64,000 nucleotides of DNA from Psychrobacter glacincola (GCF_904846075.1 NZ_CAJGZH010000001.1:496001-560000), one strand, 5' to 3'. Shown: positions 8,455-18,427, counted from the first letter of the stretch. Numbers and translations: made by a program. The notes: generated from the sequence alone by a model not told the origin.

Positions 8455-9507
8455 ATGACTGAACCGACCGCAAAGCCACGCGCAGGAGCCAATAGCCAAC
8501 AAGGCTCAGCTGTGTCCGCTAAAAAACAAAGCGATATAAATCCAAGCAACGTCAAGCGTGGTCGAAAAGACAAGGCGGGTGCGACACTTGACAAAGCCAT
8601 GTTATTGGCACTGTTTACGCTGCCAGATATTGAAGAGGCAGTTGTTAAAGAGGTCGTTAAAGGCGCAGCTGATGAGTTGTCTAATACCCCTAGCAGGGTG
8701 CAACAGCCTGCTGCTAGCGAGATGAATATTGCCGAGCAGCGTGTGGCACTGTATCGTACCCAGCATGAGCGTACGCGATTATTGTATATGGCATCCGCTG
8801 CCACGCGGCCTACTTATTTGGTACAAACGCTCAAATCACAATTCGCAGAACATCAGCAATACTTGCTGGCACAGCAGCTTGATAAACGTGGCTTGATGGA
8901 TACCGATGGACTAGAGCGTCTTTGGCAGCAGCTGCATGTGGTCGATGACATCATCGCTGATATTGTCCGTCATATGCCAGCTCAGCAACCAGCAGGTTGG
9001 CAACTGACTACTCAGGATGGGCGAAATCCGCTATGCTTTGCCACCGTTGGCAAATTAAAGAACAGTAAGCCTATTCGTGATCAAGGCAGTCTAAATAGCT
9101 ATGTGCTTGGGCACTTCGGCGTGAGTAGTTTTACCTATGACCGCGGCTATTATATTGGCCATGTCGTTGGCTACTTATTCAGCTGTTATTTTTGTGCCCA
9201 TCTATCTATTAGCTATGGTGTTACGGCACTTGGTCCGCAGGTTATAGCTGATTACGATTACGCCAGTCTTGAGACGCCATACATGGTTAGACTGCTACAA
9301 GGGCTGGATGGCTACTGTAAAAAACGTATTTATCAATTGGCAGTTATCTGTGCGCGATTGAGTGTCTTTGCCAGTGACAAGCGTATCGAGAGAATGCTCA
9401 TTGCTGAGGTCAACGACTTCGATAAAAAACTGCAGCAGCAGCACTTAGATGTTTTGTTATTGCAAGGTTTGATGCCAGACAGTAGCGATTCTACGCCGCT
9501 TTTTTAA
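8455..9507 (+). CDS. Conserved-looking protein of unknown function
   Basis: A 350-residue protein I do not recognise. The first 80 residues are low-complexity and basic to polar. Residues about 90-175 are helical and Gln-rich. Residues about 185-290 are the most structured part, with aromatic and cysteine residues (GYYIGHVVGYLFSCYFCAH) that could be a buried helix or one weak membrane segment. The C-terminal 60 residues are helical and charged. There is no signal peptide. It sits between the AraC-type regulator and gspF, about 80 bases upstream of gspF, so it may share a transcript with the secretion gene. That is inference from spacing only. The G+C content resembles its neighbours. Confidence 0.6.
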   Translation: MTEPTAKPRAGANSQQGSAVSAKKQSDINPSNVKRGRKDKAGATLDKAMLLALFTLPDIEEAVVKEVVKGAADELSNTPSRVQQPAASEMNIAEQRVALYRTQHERTRLLYMASAATRPTYLVQTLKSQFAEHQQYLLAQQLDKRGLMDTDGLERLWQQLHVVDDIIADIVRHMPAQQPAGWQLTTQDGRNPLCFATVGKLKNSKPIRDQGSLNSYVLGHFGVSSFTYDRGYYIGHVVGYLFSCYFCAHLSISYGVTALGPQVIADYDYASLETPYMVRLLQGLDGYCKKRIYQLAVICARLSVFASDKRIERMLIAEVNDFDKKLQQQHLDVLLLQGLMPDSSDSTPLF

Positions 9508-9588
9508 GCCATTAAATCTCGATAGACCTCCTTTACAAGTCCTTGTTTATTACTTTTTCTTGTTGACCACTTTAGGATATTCGCTGCT

Positions 9589-10791
9589 ATGCCCGCTTAT
9601 CATTATAAAGCGTTAGATGACCATGGCAGTGTGCAAAAAGGCTTGCTCGAAGGCGATTCTGCGCGGCAAGTTCGCCAGCAGCTGCGTGATAAACAATGGA
9701 CGCCCGTTGAAGTCAGTGCCGTCAATGACAGACAAAACCAGAATAAAAACCGCTATAAAAAACCGTCTGCTTACGAGTTGGCATTGCTGACCCGTCAATT
9801 ATCGGTATTATTGGCAGCGGGTATTCCGTTAGAAGAAACGCTTGCTGCCGTTGCCAAACAATCACCAAAAACCCATATTAAATCTCTCATGCTTGCCGTG
9901 CGCTCGCATGTATTAGAAGGTTTGAGCTTGGCGCGAGCATTGCAGCAAGCCGCCAGTTTTCCACCACTATATATCGCGACCATTGCGGCAGGTGAAAAGT
10001 CAGGTCACTTGGATTTAATCTTGAACCAGTTGGCAGATTACACCGAAAACCGCTTTGCATTGCAAAAGAAAATCCAAGGCGCGATGGTTTATCCGATTGT
10101 GCTGATGGTGATGGCAGTCGGCGTGATTATGGGCTTGATGAGTTTTGTGGTGCCCAAAATTGTCAAAGTGTTTGAGCAATCTGAGCAAGCGCTACCGCTC
10201 ATTACCCAAATTGTTCTTAGCCTATCTAACCTCATTACACAGTGGTGGTGGCTGATGCTGCTAGTATTGGCCGGAACGGCGTTTTTGTTTTATCGTTTCG
10301 CGCAGACGCAAGCGGGTAAGTTAGCGATAGACAGCATCGTGCTAAGATTACCGATATTGGCGCGGTTATCAAAAGGGCTGAATGCAGCACGTTTTGCCAG
10401 TACATTGGCGATATTGGTACGCTCAGGGGTGCCGTTGATTGAGGCATTGCATATTGGTGCGGCGGTGACGACCAATTTACACATTCAAAAAACTATTATC
10501 ACTGCAGCTGATAGGGTGACGGAAGGCTCAAGTTTATCGAGTCAATTAGAAAAGTCCAGTTACTTTCCGCCGATGATGGTGCAAATGATTAAAAGTGGCG
10601 AAAACTCAGGCGAGCTTGAAAACATGCTCAGCCGTGCCGCCAATATGCAGGAAGCAGAAGCCACAAACTTTATCAGTACCTTATTGTCGCTACTTGAGCC
10701 GTTGATGCTAGTGCTGATGGGCGTGGTGGTGATGATTATCGTAATGGCAGTGATGCTGCCGATTGTCAATATGAATGATCTAGCAGGATAA
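9589..10791 (+). CDS. gspF: Type II secretion inner-membrane platform protein GspF
   Basis: Polytopic inner-membrane platform that couples the GspE ATPase to pseudopilus assembly. The N-terminus MPAYHYKALDDHG with the ARQVRQQLRDKQWTP segment is the standard GspF/PilC opening. Two T2SSF domains follow (about 75-195 and 275-395), with LTRQLSVLLAAGIPLEETL and FASTLAILVRSGVPLIEAL as repeat signatures. Three hydrophobic helices lie near residues 165-190, 215-240 and 370-395. It is 400 residues, normal for the family. The nearby gspE and gspG favour GspF over PilC. The AGGATA sequence before the ATG may be the ribosome site. Confidence 0.9.
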   Translation: MPAYHYKALDDHGSVQKGLLEGDSARQVRQQLRDKQWTPVEVSAVNDRQNQNKNRYKKPSAYELALLTRQLSVLLAAGIPLEETLAAVAKQSPKTHIKSLMLAVRSHVLEGLSLARALQQAASFPPLYIATIAAGEKSGHLDLILNQLADYTENRFALQKKIQGAMVYPIVLMVMAVGVIMGLMSFVVPKIVKVFEQSEQALPLITQIVLSLSNLITQWWWLMLLVLAGTAFLFYRFAQTQAGKLAIDSIVLRLPILARLSKGLNAARFASTLAILVRSGVPLIEALHIGAAVTTNLHIQKTIITAADRVTEGSSLSSQLEKSSYFPPMMVQMIKSGENSGELENMLSRAANMQEAEATNFISTLLSLLEPLMLVLMGVVVMIIVMAVMLPIVNMNDLAG

Positions 10792-11404
10792 TGAGCACTC
10801 AAATCTTCTGAGCTTGTGTGCCTCCCGCTCACATTTTTATTGTAGCTATCTTACTAAATATTACGCTAGCTTTCTTAAGATTTGCTTACTGTTGTAGATT
10901 GTTGACTGAGCCAGGTTTTTACTAGGGTAAAGCCAGCCATCAAGCTATAGTAAGCGTCAATCAAAAGTTATCCTTATAAATATCACTCGTTATGCTGTGG
11001 TTCAGTATTGATGCTTATAAAAGTCAGTGTTCATAACAATCTACTTGCGGTGCTAGGGCGTTTCCTTATTTTAAAAATGGTGATAAAAATGAGATAAATT
11101 ACCGTCAAACAAGGAAAGTAGCGCAAATAATATCGAGATATTAACAAGCTATTTGATGATGTTTGGCAAAATTTAGCTATTTCTAGCCCATTCAGAGGTT
11201 AATCGATTGAATTGAGGACACGCCCTAGATAAAAATAAAATCATGGTTTATAGTGATAATCGTTTCAGTGCTCATTAATACGCCGATTATTCATGTTAAT
11301 TGAACGCCACTTTTCCTATTTACATCACCCTGATGCCAAAAGCGATGACAAAAGCGATGACTATAATTGACAAAATTCAAGTAACTACTATGCCAACAAG
11401 TGCT
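10792..11404. other. gspF-gspG intergenic region
   Basis: About 600 bases without a convincing gene. It likely holds the gspG promoter, but no strong -35/-10 pair stands out. A weak AT-rich stretch lies near 11090-11110. Confidence 0.5.
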
Positions 11405-11872
11405 ATGAATGCCAACAAGCCAGCTCCTACGAGAGCCCGTCAGCCACTGCCTATGCGTAATAACCAGTCTGGATTTACTCTGATCGAGATCATGGTCGTG
11501 ATTGTAATCTTGGCAATTCTTGCAGGCTTAGTTGTCCCAAAAGTGGTGGGACAAAGTGATAAAGCTCGTGTCAAGACCACTGAAACAGCGCTTGCTACAG
11601 TATCCAACGCCCTTGATATGTATAAGGTTGATAATTCGCGCTATCCGACTACCGCACAAGGTCTAGAAGCATTAACCACACCGCCAGCAGAAGCCAAAAA
11701 CTATCCAGATGGTGGTTATATCAAAGGCGGCTATCCAACAGATGGCTGGGAAAACGAGATGCAATATGTCGCCCCAGGCAGTGAAGGTCGTCCTTATGAT
11801 TTATTCTCGCTGGGTGCAGATGGCCAGCAAGGCGGCGAAGGTCAAGATGCTGATCTTTATGCCCAATTATAA
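11405..11872 (+). CDS. gspG: Major pseudopilin GspG of type II secretion
   Basis: Main subunit of the type II secretion pseudopilus. The prepilin peptidase site is QSG|FTLIEIMVVIVILAIL, followed by the GspG-specific body: LDMYKVDNSRYPTTAQGLEAL, GGYIKGGYPTDGWENE and a C-terminal calcium-loop region ending in SLGADGQQGGEGQDADLY. The start is uncertain. ATG at 11390, 11405 and 11453 are in frame, and none has a good ribosome site. I chose 11405 (23-residue leader) because the other prepilins in this window also have 18-21-residue leaders. An upstream in-frame TTG at 11300 is unlikely. A strong terminator follows, so gspG is probably transcribed alone. Confidence 0.9.
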   Translation: MNANKPAPTRARQPLPMRNNQSGFTLIEIMVVIVILAILAGLVVPKVVGQSDKARVKTTETALATVSNALDMYKVDNSRYPTTAQGLEALTTPPAEAKNYPDGGYIKGGYPTDGWENEMQYVAPGSEGRPYDLFSLGADGQQGGEGQDADLYAQL

Positions 11873-11962
11873 GCACTAGCTTGACGGGTAATTAAAATAT
11901 GGGTAGCTAACGATCCCTTACTCAATAGTATGTTTATTGGTGACGGCCGCTCTAAAGCTCTT

Positions 11963-12003
11963 AAATATCAACCAATAAGACCTTATTGGTTGATATTTTT
12001 ATA
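11963..12003 (+). terminator. Terminator after gspG
   Basis: A long stem (AAATATCAACCAATAAG with its complement) with a 3-base loop, followed by five T. Confidence 0.9.
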
Positions 12004-12135
12004 TCAGTAAATAAATGGCGTGGCATTCCATAGGTAGTGTCAAACCATCCATTTTTCCAACAAGCTATACGTTTGATACCAGTCATATCGCCCCGCTCAT
12101 TTGTTATTAAAATCAGCCAGTAGAGGTCATTACTC

Positions 12136-12699
12136 ATGTTTACCAACAAACTCAACTCACAAGCCGTCATTACAAATAAACGAGTCTCTAAGTTGCCTCA
12201 CGCACTTGCAATCATGAGTACTTCATTGATGATAGGGTTGTCAATGGCATCTATGAGCGCCCAAGCTGCAGGTTTGGGCGAGTTATTTGCTAATAATGGT
12301 GCCGAAAAATCGAAGTTTTTGCCTGTCGATAAAGCGTTTCAAGTTATTAGCAGCACCAAAGCCACCTCTAAGGGCACGCGCTTATCTATTAATTTTGATA
12401 TTACGCCAGGTCATTATGTCTATAAAGATCAGCTTACTCTCAGTTTCCCTAAGGGCGTGAGTGCAACCCCCTTTACTTTTAGTCAGTCGCCAGTCTCCAT
12501 TGACGACCCAACCTTTGGTAAGGTTCCCGTTTTTACCCAAAAAAATATGGTAGCAACCACGACTCTGACTACTAACAATGGTAAAGGCGCAAAAAATGCA
12601 CCGATTATCATTGGCTGGCAAGGCTGTGCAAAAGCTGGGCTATGCTATCCGCCAGAGAAAATCAAAACCACGGTTGATATCGCCGTGACACGCAAATAG
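12136..12699 (+). CDS. Stand-alone periplasmic DsbD-alpha domain protein
   Basis: A 187-residue exported protein consisting only of a signal peptide (cleavage near SAQA|AGLGE) and one DsbD N-terminal (alpha) domain. The redox cysteine pair is intact in GCAKAGLCYPPEKIKT, matching the E. coli DsbD-alpha CADAGFCYPPE motif. It is about two-thirds identical by eye to the alpha domain of the full dsbD that begins 67 bases downstream, including long shared stretches such as PVSIDDPTFGKV. It stops exactly at the domain end, with no trace of the membrane domain, so it reads as a partial tandem duplication kept as a gene. AGAGG lies upstream of the ATG at 12136. Its likely role is carrying reducing equivalents between DsbD and periplasmic clients. 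This is inference. Confidence 0.85.
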   Translation: MFTNKLNSQAVITNKRVSKLPHALAIMSTSLMIGLSMASMSAQAAGLGELFANNGAEKSKFLPVDKAFQVISSTKATSKGTRLSINFDITPGHYVYKDQLTLSFPKGVSATPFTFSQSPVSIDDPTFGKVPVFTQKNMVATTTLTTNNGKGAKNAPIIIGWQGCAKAGLCYPPEKIKTTVDIAVTRK

Positions 12700-12766
12700 A
12701 CCACAAGCCGATCGACTCAAATATTGGTAATAAATAGCATATTAGGTAATAAATAGGTAGCTCTTC

Positions 12767-14902
12767 ATGTCCATCAAGACAATAGAAAAAAAACCATCGC
12801 TAACGGTACATCGCTCGTCCAAAAAATCTTATCTACTAGCATTTGCGGTCGCTAGTAGCTCGTTGTTTACAGGACTGGCTGCGATGCCCATGATGACGCA
12901 CGCGGCAGGGCTGGGTGATTTATTTAGCAGTGATAAAAATGCGGCACAGACGAAGTTTTTACCAGTGGACAAAGCCTTCCAAGTCAGTGATAGCAGTAAA
13001 GCTACCAATAATGGCACGCGCTTAGCCATTAATTTTGATATTACGCCTGAGCATTATGTTTATAAAGACCAAATCAAACTGACGCTGCCAGCTGGCGTGA
13101 CCGCCGCGCCTTTTACCTTTAGTCAAAAGCCAGTGTCAATCGATGATCCGACATTCGGAAAAGTACTGGTGTTTGACCAAGCGAATATGGTGGCGACGAC
13201 GACCTTGAGCAGTAGTAATGGTAAAAGCGTCAACGATGCCGCCGTGGTGATTGGTTGGCAAGGTTGTGCCAAAGCGGGGCTATGCTATCCACCTGAAAAA
13301 ATTAAAACGACGATTGATATCGCTGCTGCAACGCCACAAATTGCAGGAAATAGCGCCAGTACTTCTACTCAAGAAGCTGCTAACAACAACAGTCTGACAG
13401 ATAATGACAACACCGCTGAGTCAAGTGCGACGGTTGCCGATAGTCTTGCAGCAGAGCAAGCGCTGACTGATGACGGGGTGATTGATTATGCGTTGTTGGA
13501 TGATGAGGCTTTAGATGGAGAGCTTGGCGCTACCAATACGATTTCTGGCGCAGATGAACAAGGCGTCGATGGCACTGCGACAAGTGAAGTTCCTGCGACA
13601 ATCAACAATACTGTTGCTGGAGATAATGCCACTGATAGCGATCCTTTTGGTCTGGCTTCTCACCCTTGGTTGGCATTGGTATTATTGTTTTTAGCAGGGC
13701 TGGGTTTGGCATTGACACCATGCGTACTACCAATGTTGCCAATCGTTGCCAATATCGTTGCCCGTGAGGAAAATCCAACGGTGAAACGCGGTGTTATTCT
13801 GACCACCAGTTACGCTATTGGCGTGGCAACGGCTTATGGTATTTTGGGCGCAGTCATCGCCGTGTTTGGTGAATCATTAGGCATTATCGGCTGGCTACAA
13901 AACCCCATTATACTGATTGGTTTTGCGATTGTATTTGTCCTACTTGCACTATATATGCTGGGTGTGTTTAGTATCCGCTTACCGAGATTTATTAGTAATA
14001 AAATGCAAGGTTTGAGTCAAGCAGGGGATAGCAAGCTGGGTAGTACGGGCGGTAGTTTAATCGCGGGTTTCTTATCTGCGCTCGTAGTATCGCCTTGTGT
14101 TTCTGCGCCATTATTTGGGGCGCTGCTTGCCGTATCGACGATTGGTAGTCCACTACTTGGGTTTGCAGCTTTATTTATGCTGGGTTTTGGTTTATCCGCA
14201 CCACTTATCTTAATTGGTGCCACCCAAGGTAAAATTATGCCGAAAGCGGGCGCGTGGATGAACTGGGTCAAGCAAGGTTTTGCCTTATTGCTCTTTGCCG
14301 TTGCTTTATTATTAATTGAGCGCGTCTTTATCTCACCCGTGATGCTAATGGTATGGGCGTTATGGTTTATGGTTGTAGCGATGTGGGCGTGGAGTTGGTT
14401 GGGTAAAGGTCGTATGCTGACCCAAGCATTGGGATTAATCGCTGGTATTTGGGCCACCTGTTTAATCATCGGCGCGGCGTTGGGTAACGATGATAGTTTG
14501 CATCCGCTGGCATCTTTAAGTGCTGCTCCGATGATGCAGACGACTGGTCAGCCAGCCATGAGTAATACAACAGATAAAACCGTCACAACGCTGACTGAGT
14601 TAGATGCCATTATCGCCGCCAACCCTAAAGTGCTTGTCGATGTCACTGCTGAATGGTGTATCGAGTGCCGTATTATGGATAAAAACTTATTTCATAATCG
14701 TCCAACGCAGATGCAGGATTGGCAGTTGGTGAGACTGGATATAACAGAAACTACTGACGATTCTAAAGCAATCTTAGCGCGCTATAAATTGTTTGGTCCG
14801 CCAGCATTGCTGTATTATCAAGATGGTCAGTTGACCAATCAACAAGTAGGTGAGATTGATCGTCCAGAATTTGAGCAAACGTTGACGATGCTTAATAACT
14901 GA
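12767..14902 (+). CDS. dsbD: Thiol:disulfide interchange protein DsbD
   Basis: Moves electrons from cytoplasmic thioredoxin across the inner membrane to periplasmic DsbC/DsbG and cytochrome c maturation proteins. It has a signal peptide, then an alpha domain with CAKAGLCYPPE (about residue 165). A long acidic Ser/Thr/Asp linker (about 190-295) follows, then an eight-helix membrane domain with the two redox cysteines in LTPCVLPMLP and VVSPCVSAPLF. The C-terminal gamma thioredoxin domain carries AEWCIECR. At 711 residues it is longer than E. coli DsbD (about 565), because of the linker. A DsbC-like lipoprotein is encoded at 42 kb and could be a client. The alpha-only paralog directly upstream is described separately. 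Confidence 0.93.
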   Translation: MSIKTIEKKPSLTVHRSSKKSYLLAFAVASSSLFTGLAAMPMMTHAAGLGDLFSSDKNAAQTKFLPVDKAFQVSDSSKATNNGTRLAINFDITPEHYVYKDQIKLTLPAGVTAAPFTFSQKPVSIDDPTFGKVLVFDQANMVATTTLSSSNGKSVNDAAVVIGWQGCAKAGLCYPPEKIKTTIDIAAATPQIAGNSASTSTQEAANNNSLTDNDNTAESSATVADSLAAEQALTDDGVIDYALLDDEALDGELGATNTISGADEQGVDGTATSEVPATINNTVAGDNATDSDPFGLASHPWLALVLLFLAGLGLALTPCVLPMLPIVANIVAREENPTVKRGVILTTSYAIGVATAYGILGAVIAVFGESLGIIGWLQNPIILIGFAIVFVLLALYMLGVFSIRLPRFISNKMQGLSQAGDSKLGSTGGSLIAGFLSALVVSPCVSAPLFGALLAVSTIGSPLLGFAALFMLGFGLSAPLILIGATQGKIMPKAGAWMNWVKQGFALLLFAVALLLIERVFISPVMLMVWALWFMVVAMWAWSWLGKGRMLTQALGLIAGIWATCLIIGAALGNDDSLHPLASLSAAPMMQTTGQPAMSNTTDKTVTTLTELDAIIAANPKVLVDVTAEWCIECRIMDKNLFHNRPTQMQDWQLVRLDITETTDDSKAILARYKLFGPPALLYYQDGQLTNQQVGEIDRPEFEQTLTMLNN

Positions 14903-14961
14903 TATCTTAATAACTGATACTTAACAAAACGAATAAGTCTTTTCTAAAGGCTTAACAATAC

Positions 14962-15005
14962 AAAAGAGCCAATGTACTATTCATACAGTACGTTGGCTCT
15001 TTTAT
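14962..15005 (+). terminator. Terminator after dsbD
   Basis: AAAAGAGCCAA...GTACT pairs with AGTAC...TTGGCTCTTTT with one bulge or mismatch. A strong hairpin with a T-rich tail. Confidence 0.88.
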
Positions 15006-15276
15006 TTTTATCAATGGTTACCTGACATCCTGATGCTAAGCATTTGGTTTAGCGTTGATTATTGATATTTACATTGGTATAGGGCAGCGATAACGCTAGT
15101 ATAGTACACACATTTTCATTACAATAAAGCAACAATGCTGAAGGCGCATTACTCGTTGTAATTGCTGACTTCTATGTCTGAATGTCATTGGGTTTATTTT
15201 AGCGATGACGCTAATGGTCATACTCATTATCTTATATACTCTGCTGGCGATAATGTCAGTTAGATAAAGGACACTT
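15006..15276. other. Upstream region of pldA
   Basis: About 270 bases between the dsbD terminator and pldA. No small gene is visible. It presumably holds the pldA promoter; TAAAGGA at about 15263 gives the ribosome site. Confidence 0.5.
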
Positions 15277-16704
15277 ATGTTTTCCCATATCACCGCACAG
15301 CGCCGCCCTATAACTCTTATTACAGCGCGCAAAAACACTTTATTTCAGACAAGAAAGCATTATTTGAATATTGCTGTTGGTCTAGCGCTAACCTGCTTGA
15401 CCGTGCAAGTCCAAGCTGCCGATAAAACTCAGAGCGATAATGAGTTACCAGTACCGGAGGCAGCGTTTGAGTTTGAAGATTATCAGGTGTCACAGGATGC
15501 CAATACAGCTGCGCAAGATCGCCAAGTAGTCAGTAAAGAATTTATCGCTCAGCAAGCAAAATTGTTTTTTGAATGTACCCAAGTGCAGACCAGTGCCGCA
15601 CGTTTGGCTTGCTTTGACAAAGTAGCCGAAGAAGGTAAAACACCAAGCTACACCACAACTAAGCAGCCAGTAGATTTGGCAAAAACCTTTCAAAGTACGC
15701 TTTCAGGTAATCCGCAAGTTGTTTTTGTAGAAGAAAAATCTACCATTGCTGGTGCTAATAATGCCGCTACTGACTCAGTCGCGCGCGCGCCTGCCACTAA
15801 TGAAGGTTTAGACACCGTTGGGCTAACGCAAAGAGAAGCACAAGTGTTAGAAAATGTTGGGGTCACTCAAACAGATATCGAAAAATATACACCGCTTAGT
15901 TTATCCTATGATCTTGATAAAAACAGTGAGCGTGGAACTTGGACGGTAAGGCCGTACCGACCAACCTATGTATTGCCAGTATTTTATACCTTTGACCCTA
16001 ACCTAGATCCAAGCACACCGTCACAGGAAACTGAGTCCTTTACTTCTAATGACATACGCAATACTGAACTAAAATTTCAGTTGTCTTTGAAGACCAAAGT
16101 TGCCGAAGACTTATTCGATACCAGTGCTGATTTGTGGTTTGGTTATACCCAAGAGTCACATTGGCAAGTTTATAACGAAGACAACTCGCGACCATTCCGT
16201 GCCACCGACTATCAGCCTGAAATATTTTTGACTCAGCCAGTGACCGCAGATTTACCTTTTGGTGGTCGTCTTCGTATGCTTGGTGCTGGTGCCATTCATC
16301 ATTCTAATGGACAAGATGATCCGTTATCACGCTCATGGAACCGTGCTTATCTCATGGCAGGGGCAGAGTGGGGTAAGCTATCAATCGTACCGCGCCTGTG
16401 GGCTCGAGTGAATAGTGAAAGCAGCAGCAGTGAAGACAATCCAGATATCGAAGACTACATGGGTTACGGTGATATCAAATTCTTATATGATTTGCCTGAT
16501 CAACAGAGCTTGAGCGGTACATTGCGCTACAATCCAAGCACCAATAAAGGGGCGGCGCAAGTCGATTATATTTATCCATTATCAGAGAATGTTAATGGCT
16601 TTGTTCAGGTTTTCCAAGGCTATGGCGAATCCATCATCGATTATAACCACGAAAATACCTCTATTGGCTTTGGTATCGTACTGAATGATTGGAAAGGTTT
16701 CTAA
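15277..16704 (+). CDS. pldA: Outer membrane phospholipase A1 (OMPLA)
   Basis: Calcium-dependent outer-membrane phospholipase that acts on phospholipids displaced to the outer leaflet. A signal peptide ends near VQVQA|ADKT. Residues about 50-200 are a polar N-terminal extension without clear homology. The 12-strand barrel follows. The catalytic triad pattern is present with correct spacing: His341, Ser343 (HHSNGQ) and Asn355 (SRSWNRAY), matching E. coli His142/Ser144/Asn156. The C-terminus ends in an aromatic (NDWKGF), as outer-membrane barrels do. It is 475 residues, much longer than the E. coli enzyme (about 290), because of the N-terminal extension. comF follows 27 bases later. Confidence 0.9.
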   Translation: MFSHITAQRRPITLITARKNTLFQTRKHYLNIAVGLALTCLTVQVQAADKTQSDNELPVPEAAFEFEDYQVSQDANTAAQDRQVVSKEFIAQQAKLFFECTQVQTSAARLACFDKVAEEGKTPSYTTTKQPVDLAKTFQSTLSGNPQVVFVEEKSTIAGANNAATDSVARAPATNEGLDTVGLTQREAQVLENVGVTQTDIEKYTPLSLSYDLDKNSERGTWTVRPYRPTYVLPVFYTFDPNLDPSTPSQETESFTSNDIRNTELKFQLSLKTKVAEDLFDTSADLWFGYTQESHWQVYNEDNSRPFRATDYQPEIFLTQPVTADLPFGGRLRMLGAGAIHHSNGQDDPLSRSWNRAYLMAGAEWGKLSIVPRLWARVNSESSSSEDNPDIEDYMGYGDIKFLYDLPDQQSLSGTLRYNPSTNKGAAQVDYIYPLSENVNGFVQVFQGYGESIIDYNHENTSIGFGIVLNDWKGF

Positions 16705-16731
16705 TATCAGCGCACATTTTGACAATCGTCC

Positions 16732-17583
16732 ATGCGACTTTTAGCGCCTTATCAAACTGGACTATGGCTGGCAGAGTATCTCGATATACGCTGCCAGTTG
16801 TGCCGTGTTTATCGCAGCACGCCACAATCTCAGCTATCTCAAAATTACCTCTTATCAAATATTAGTAGCTTGCCAACGGCTGATTCTATAACGCACTCCC
16901 TAAAACCCCTGCCAAACGATCCTTCATTTTTTGCTAATTTGCGCCAGCAATTTAACCACCGTTTTAACAGCGGACTACTTTGCTCGCATTGTCATGACAG
17001 TATCGCGTGGTTGCCGAAACCCTTCAATGTTGATATTGCTGCTGGTACGGTTTTATCCATCCAAACGGCGACTTATTATGAGTATCCGCTGCGTCAAGCG
17101 ATCAGAGCTTTTAAGCATCATGAAGACATGACCAAATTGCCGTTATTGTTACATGCTATACGTCAGCTACCACGTCCTCATGGTTGTCATCATGATAATA
17201 GCGTGATTGTCGCCATGCCAACAACCGAGCAACGACTGCTCAAACGTGGCTTCGATCCTGTCAGTATTTTATCGGCGCAATTGTCTAAGCATTGGCAGAT
17301 ACCTTTATGGCATGGTGTAAAGCGTATTGACGACACTGTCAGTCAGCAAGGGCTTACACGTGCTGAGCGCCTGAGTAATCTAGACAATGCTTTTGTTTTA
17401 ATCGAAAAGCCTCCTGTGAAACGCTTATTATTGTTTGATGATGTTGCGACCACGGGTGCCAGTTTACAAGCATTAGGACGTACACTGCTTACCTCGGCTG
17501 AGACAGTCACCATGTCAGATATTCAAGCCAATCATAAATACCATCTTTCTGCCTATGCTGTGGCGCATGGAAATCAGTCTTAA
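16732..17583 (+). CDS. comF: ComF-family phosphoribosyltransferase-like protein
   Basis: ComF/GntX family, needed for DNA uptake during natural transformation in several bacteria. It has two CxxC-type zinc motifs in the N-terminal half (CQLCRVY and CSHCHDS). The typical YEYPLRQAIRAFKHHED segment follows, and the C-terminal PRPP-binding loop is LLLFDDVATTGAS. It is 283 residues, slightly longer than usual because of an insert between the two cysteine pairs. It lies just upstream of the minor-pilin operon, which fits a joint role in competence, although about 370 A+T-rich bases separate them. Confidence 0.88.
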   Translation: MRLLAPYQTGLWLAEYLDIRCQLCRVYRSTPQSQLSQNYLLSNISSLPTADSITHSLKPLPNDPSFFANLRQQFNHRFNSGLLCSHCHDSIAWLPKPFNVDIAAGTVLSIQTATYYEYPLRQAIRAFKHHEDMTKLPLLLHAIRQLPRPHGCHHDNSVIVAMPTTEQRLLKRGFDPVSILSAQLSKHWQIPLWHGVKRIDDTVSQQGLTRAERLSNLDNAFVLIEKPPVKRLLLFDDVATTGASLQALGRTLLTSAETVTMSDIQANHKYHLSAYAVAHGNQS

Positions 17584-17950
17584 AATCTGTTCCCCTCTAT
17601 TGATAATCACTAATATGTTGCTAATATATTGCCTTAACGCTATATTATTAAAATAATATATGTTTATTTGTTATTAATTCCTAAGATATTGTGCTTATCA
17701 CTCAATAGCATTGCTTATAAAATGATATTTTCTAAATAGCTTGCATAACTGTTATGGCTATTGTTTTTTCTATGCAAAACTTTTGTTAAATATTATGGAA
17801 CATAAATTGCAGCATTTTGATTTAATAACAATAAAAAGACTGGCAAAAATGATACGAAAATATGAATTCATTGTTGATGTTTTTAGTCCAGTATTGGTAT
17901 TAGACAAACAATAGTTATTATAAAATTGCCGTTATAAATAGGGATTTGAT
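17584..17950. other. A+T-rich leader of the minor-pilin operon
   Basis: 367 bases with very low G+C and no CDS. It must contain the promoter of the fimT-pilE operon. No sigma54-type GG-N10-GC element is seen here, in contrast to pilA. Many AT-rich hexamers could serve as -10 boxes, so I do not name one. Confidence 0.5.
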
Positions 17951-18427
17951 GTGAACGCATCTACAAACAATCTACCACTTACGCTACGAATAACCAACTC
18001 AGGATTTACCCTGATTGAACTGATGGTAACGATTGCAGTATTGGCTATTATTGTCGGTATTGCTGCGCCTAGTATTAGTACTCAGCTTGCCAATCAGCGA
18101 GTCAAATCGACAACAGCTACACTTGCTAATGCGTTAAAGGAAGCAAAAAACGAAAGTTTGATTCGTCGTCAACCCATTACTTTAATCTATAAGGATAGTA
18201 GTAATCCCAAAGTGATAAATATTACTAATGCAGATTCGGCGATAATAGCAAGCTACCGTTACGATAGTAAGAGCATTATTAAATCTTCTAAAACCAGTAT
18301 TAAGTTTGAACCTAGCAAGCGTGTTGATGCGGCAGTTACCTATACTATATGTGATGCAAAGACATCGACTATACCCAAAAAGGTTAATGTCAGTAAACTT
18401 GCTAACATCGATATAGACGGGAGTGTC
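17951..18427 (+). CDS. fimT: Type IV pilus minor pilin FimT/FimU (runs into pilV without a stop)
   Basis: Minor pilin of the priming complex. It has an 18-residue leader, then [25 protein letters not shown] and a GspH/FimT-type body (LANALKEAKNESLIRRQ, later YTICDAK). GTG or the codon at 17951 follows AGGGAT, a plausible ribosome site. The frame has no stop before the pilV ATG at 18428, so as written FimT and PilV form one polypeptide. Restoring one G at the GGG at 18419-18421 would end FimT with DGECHANK and a TAA that overlaps pilV. Removing one would end it DGVSC. Either gives the C-terminal Cys usual in FimT, so an indel near the junction is more likely than a real fusion. Confidence 0.8.
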
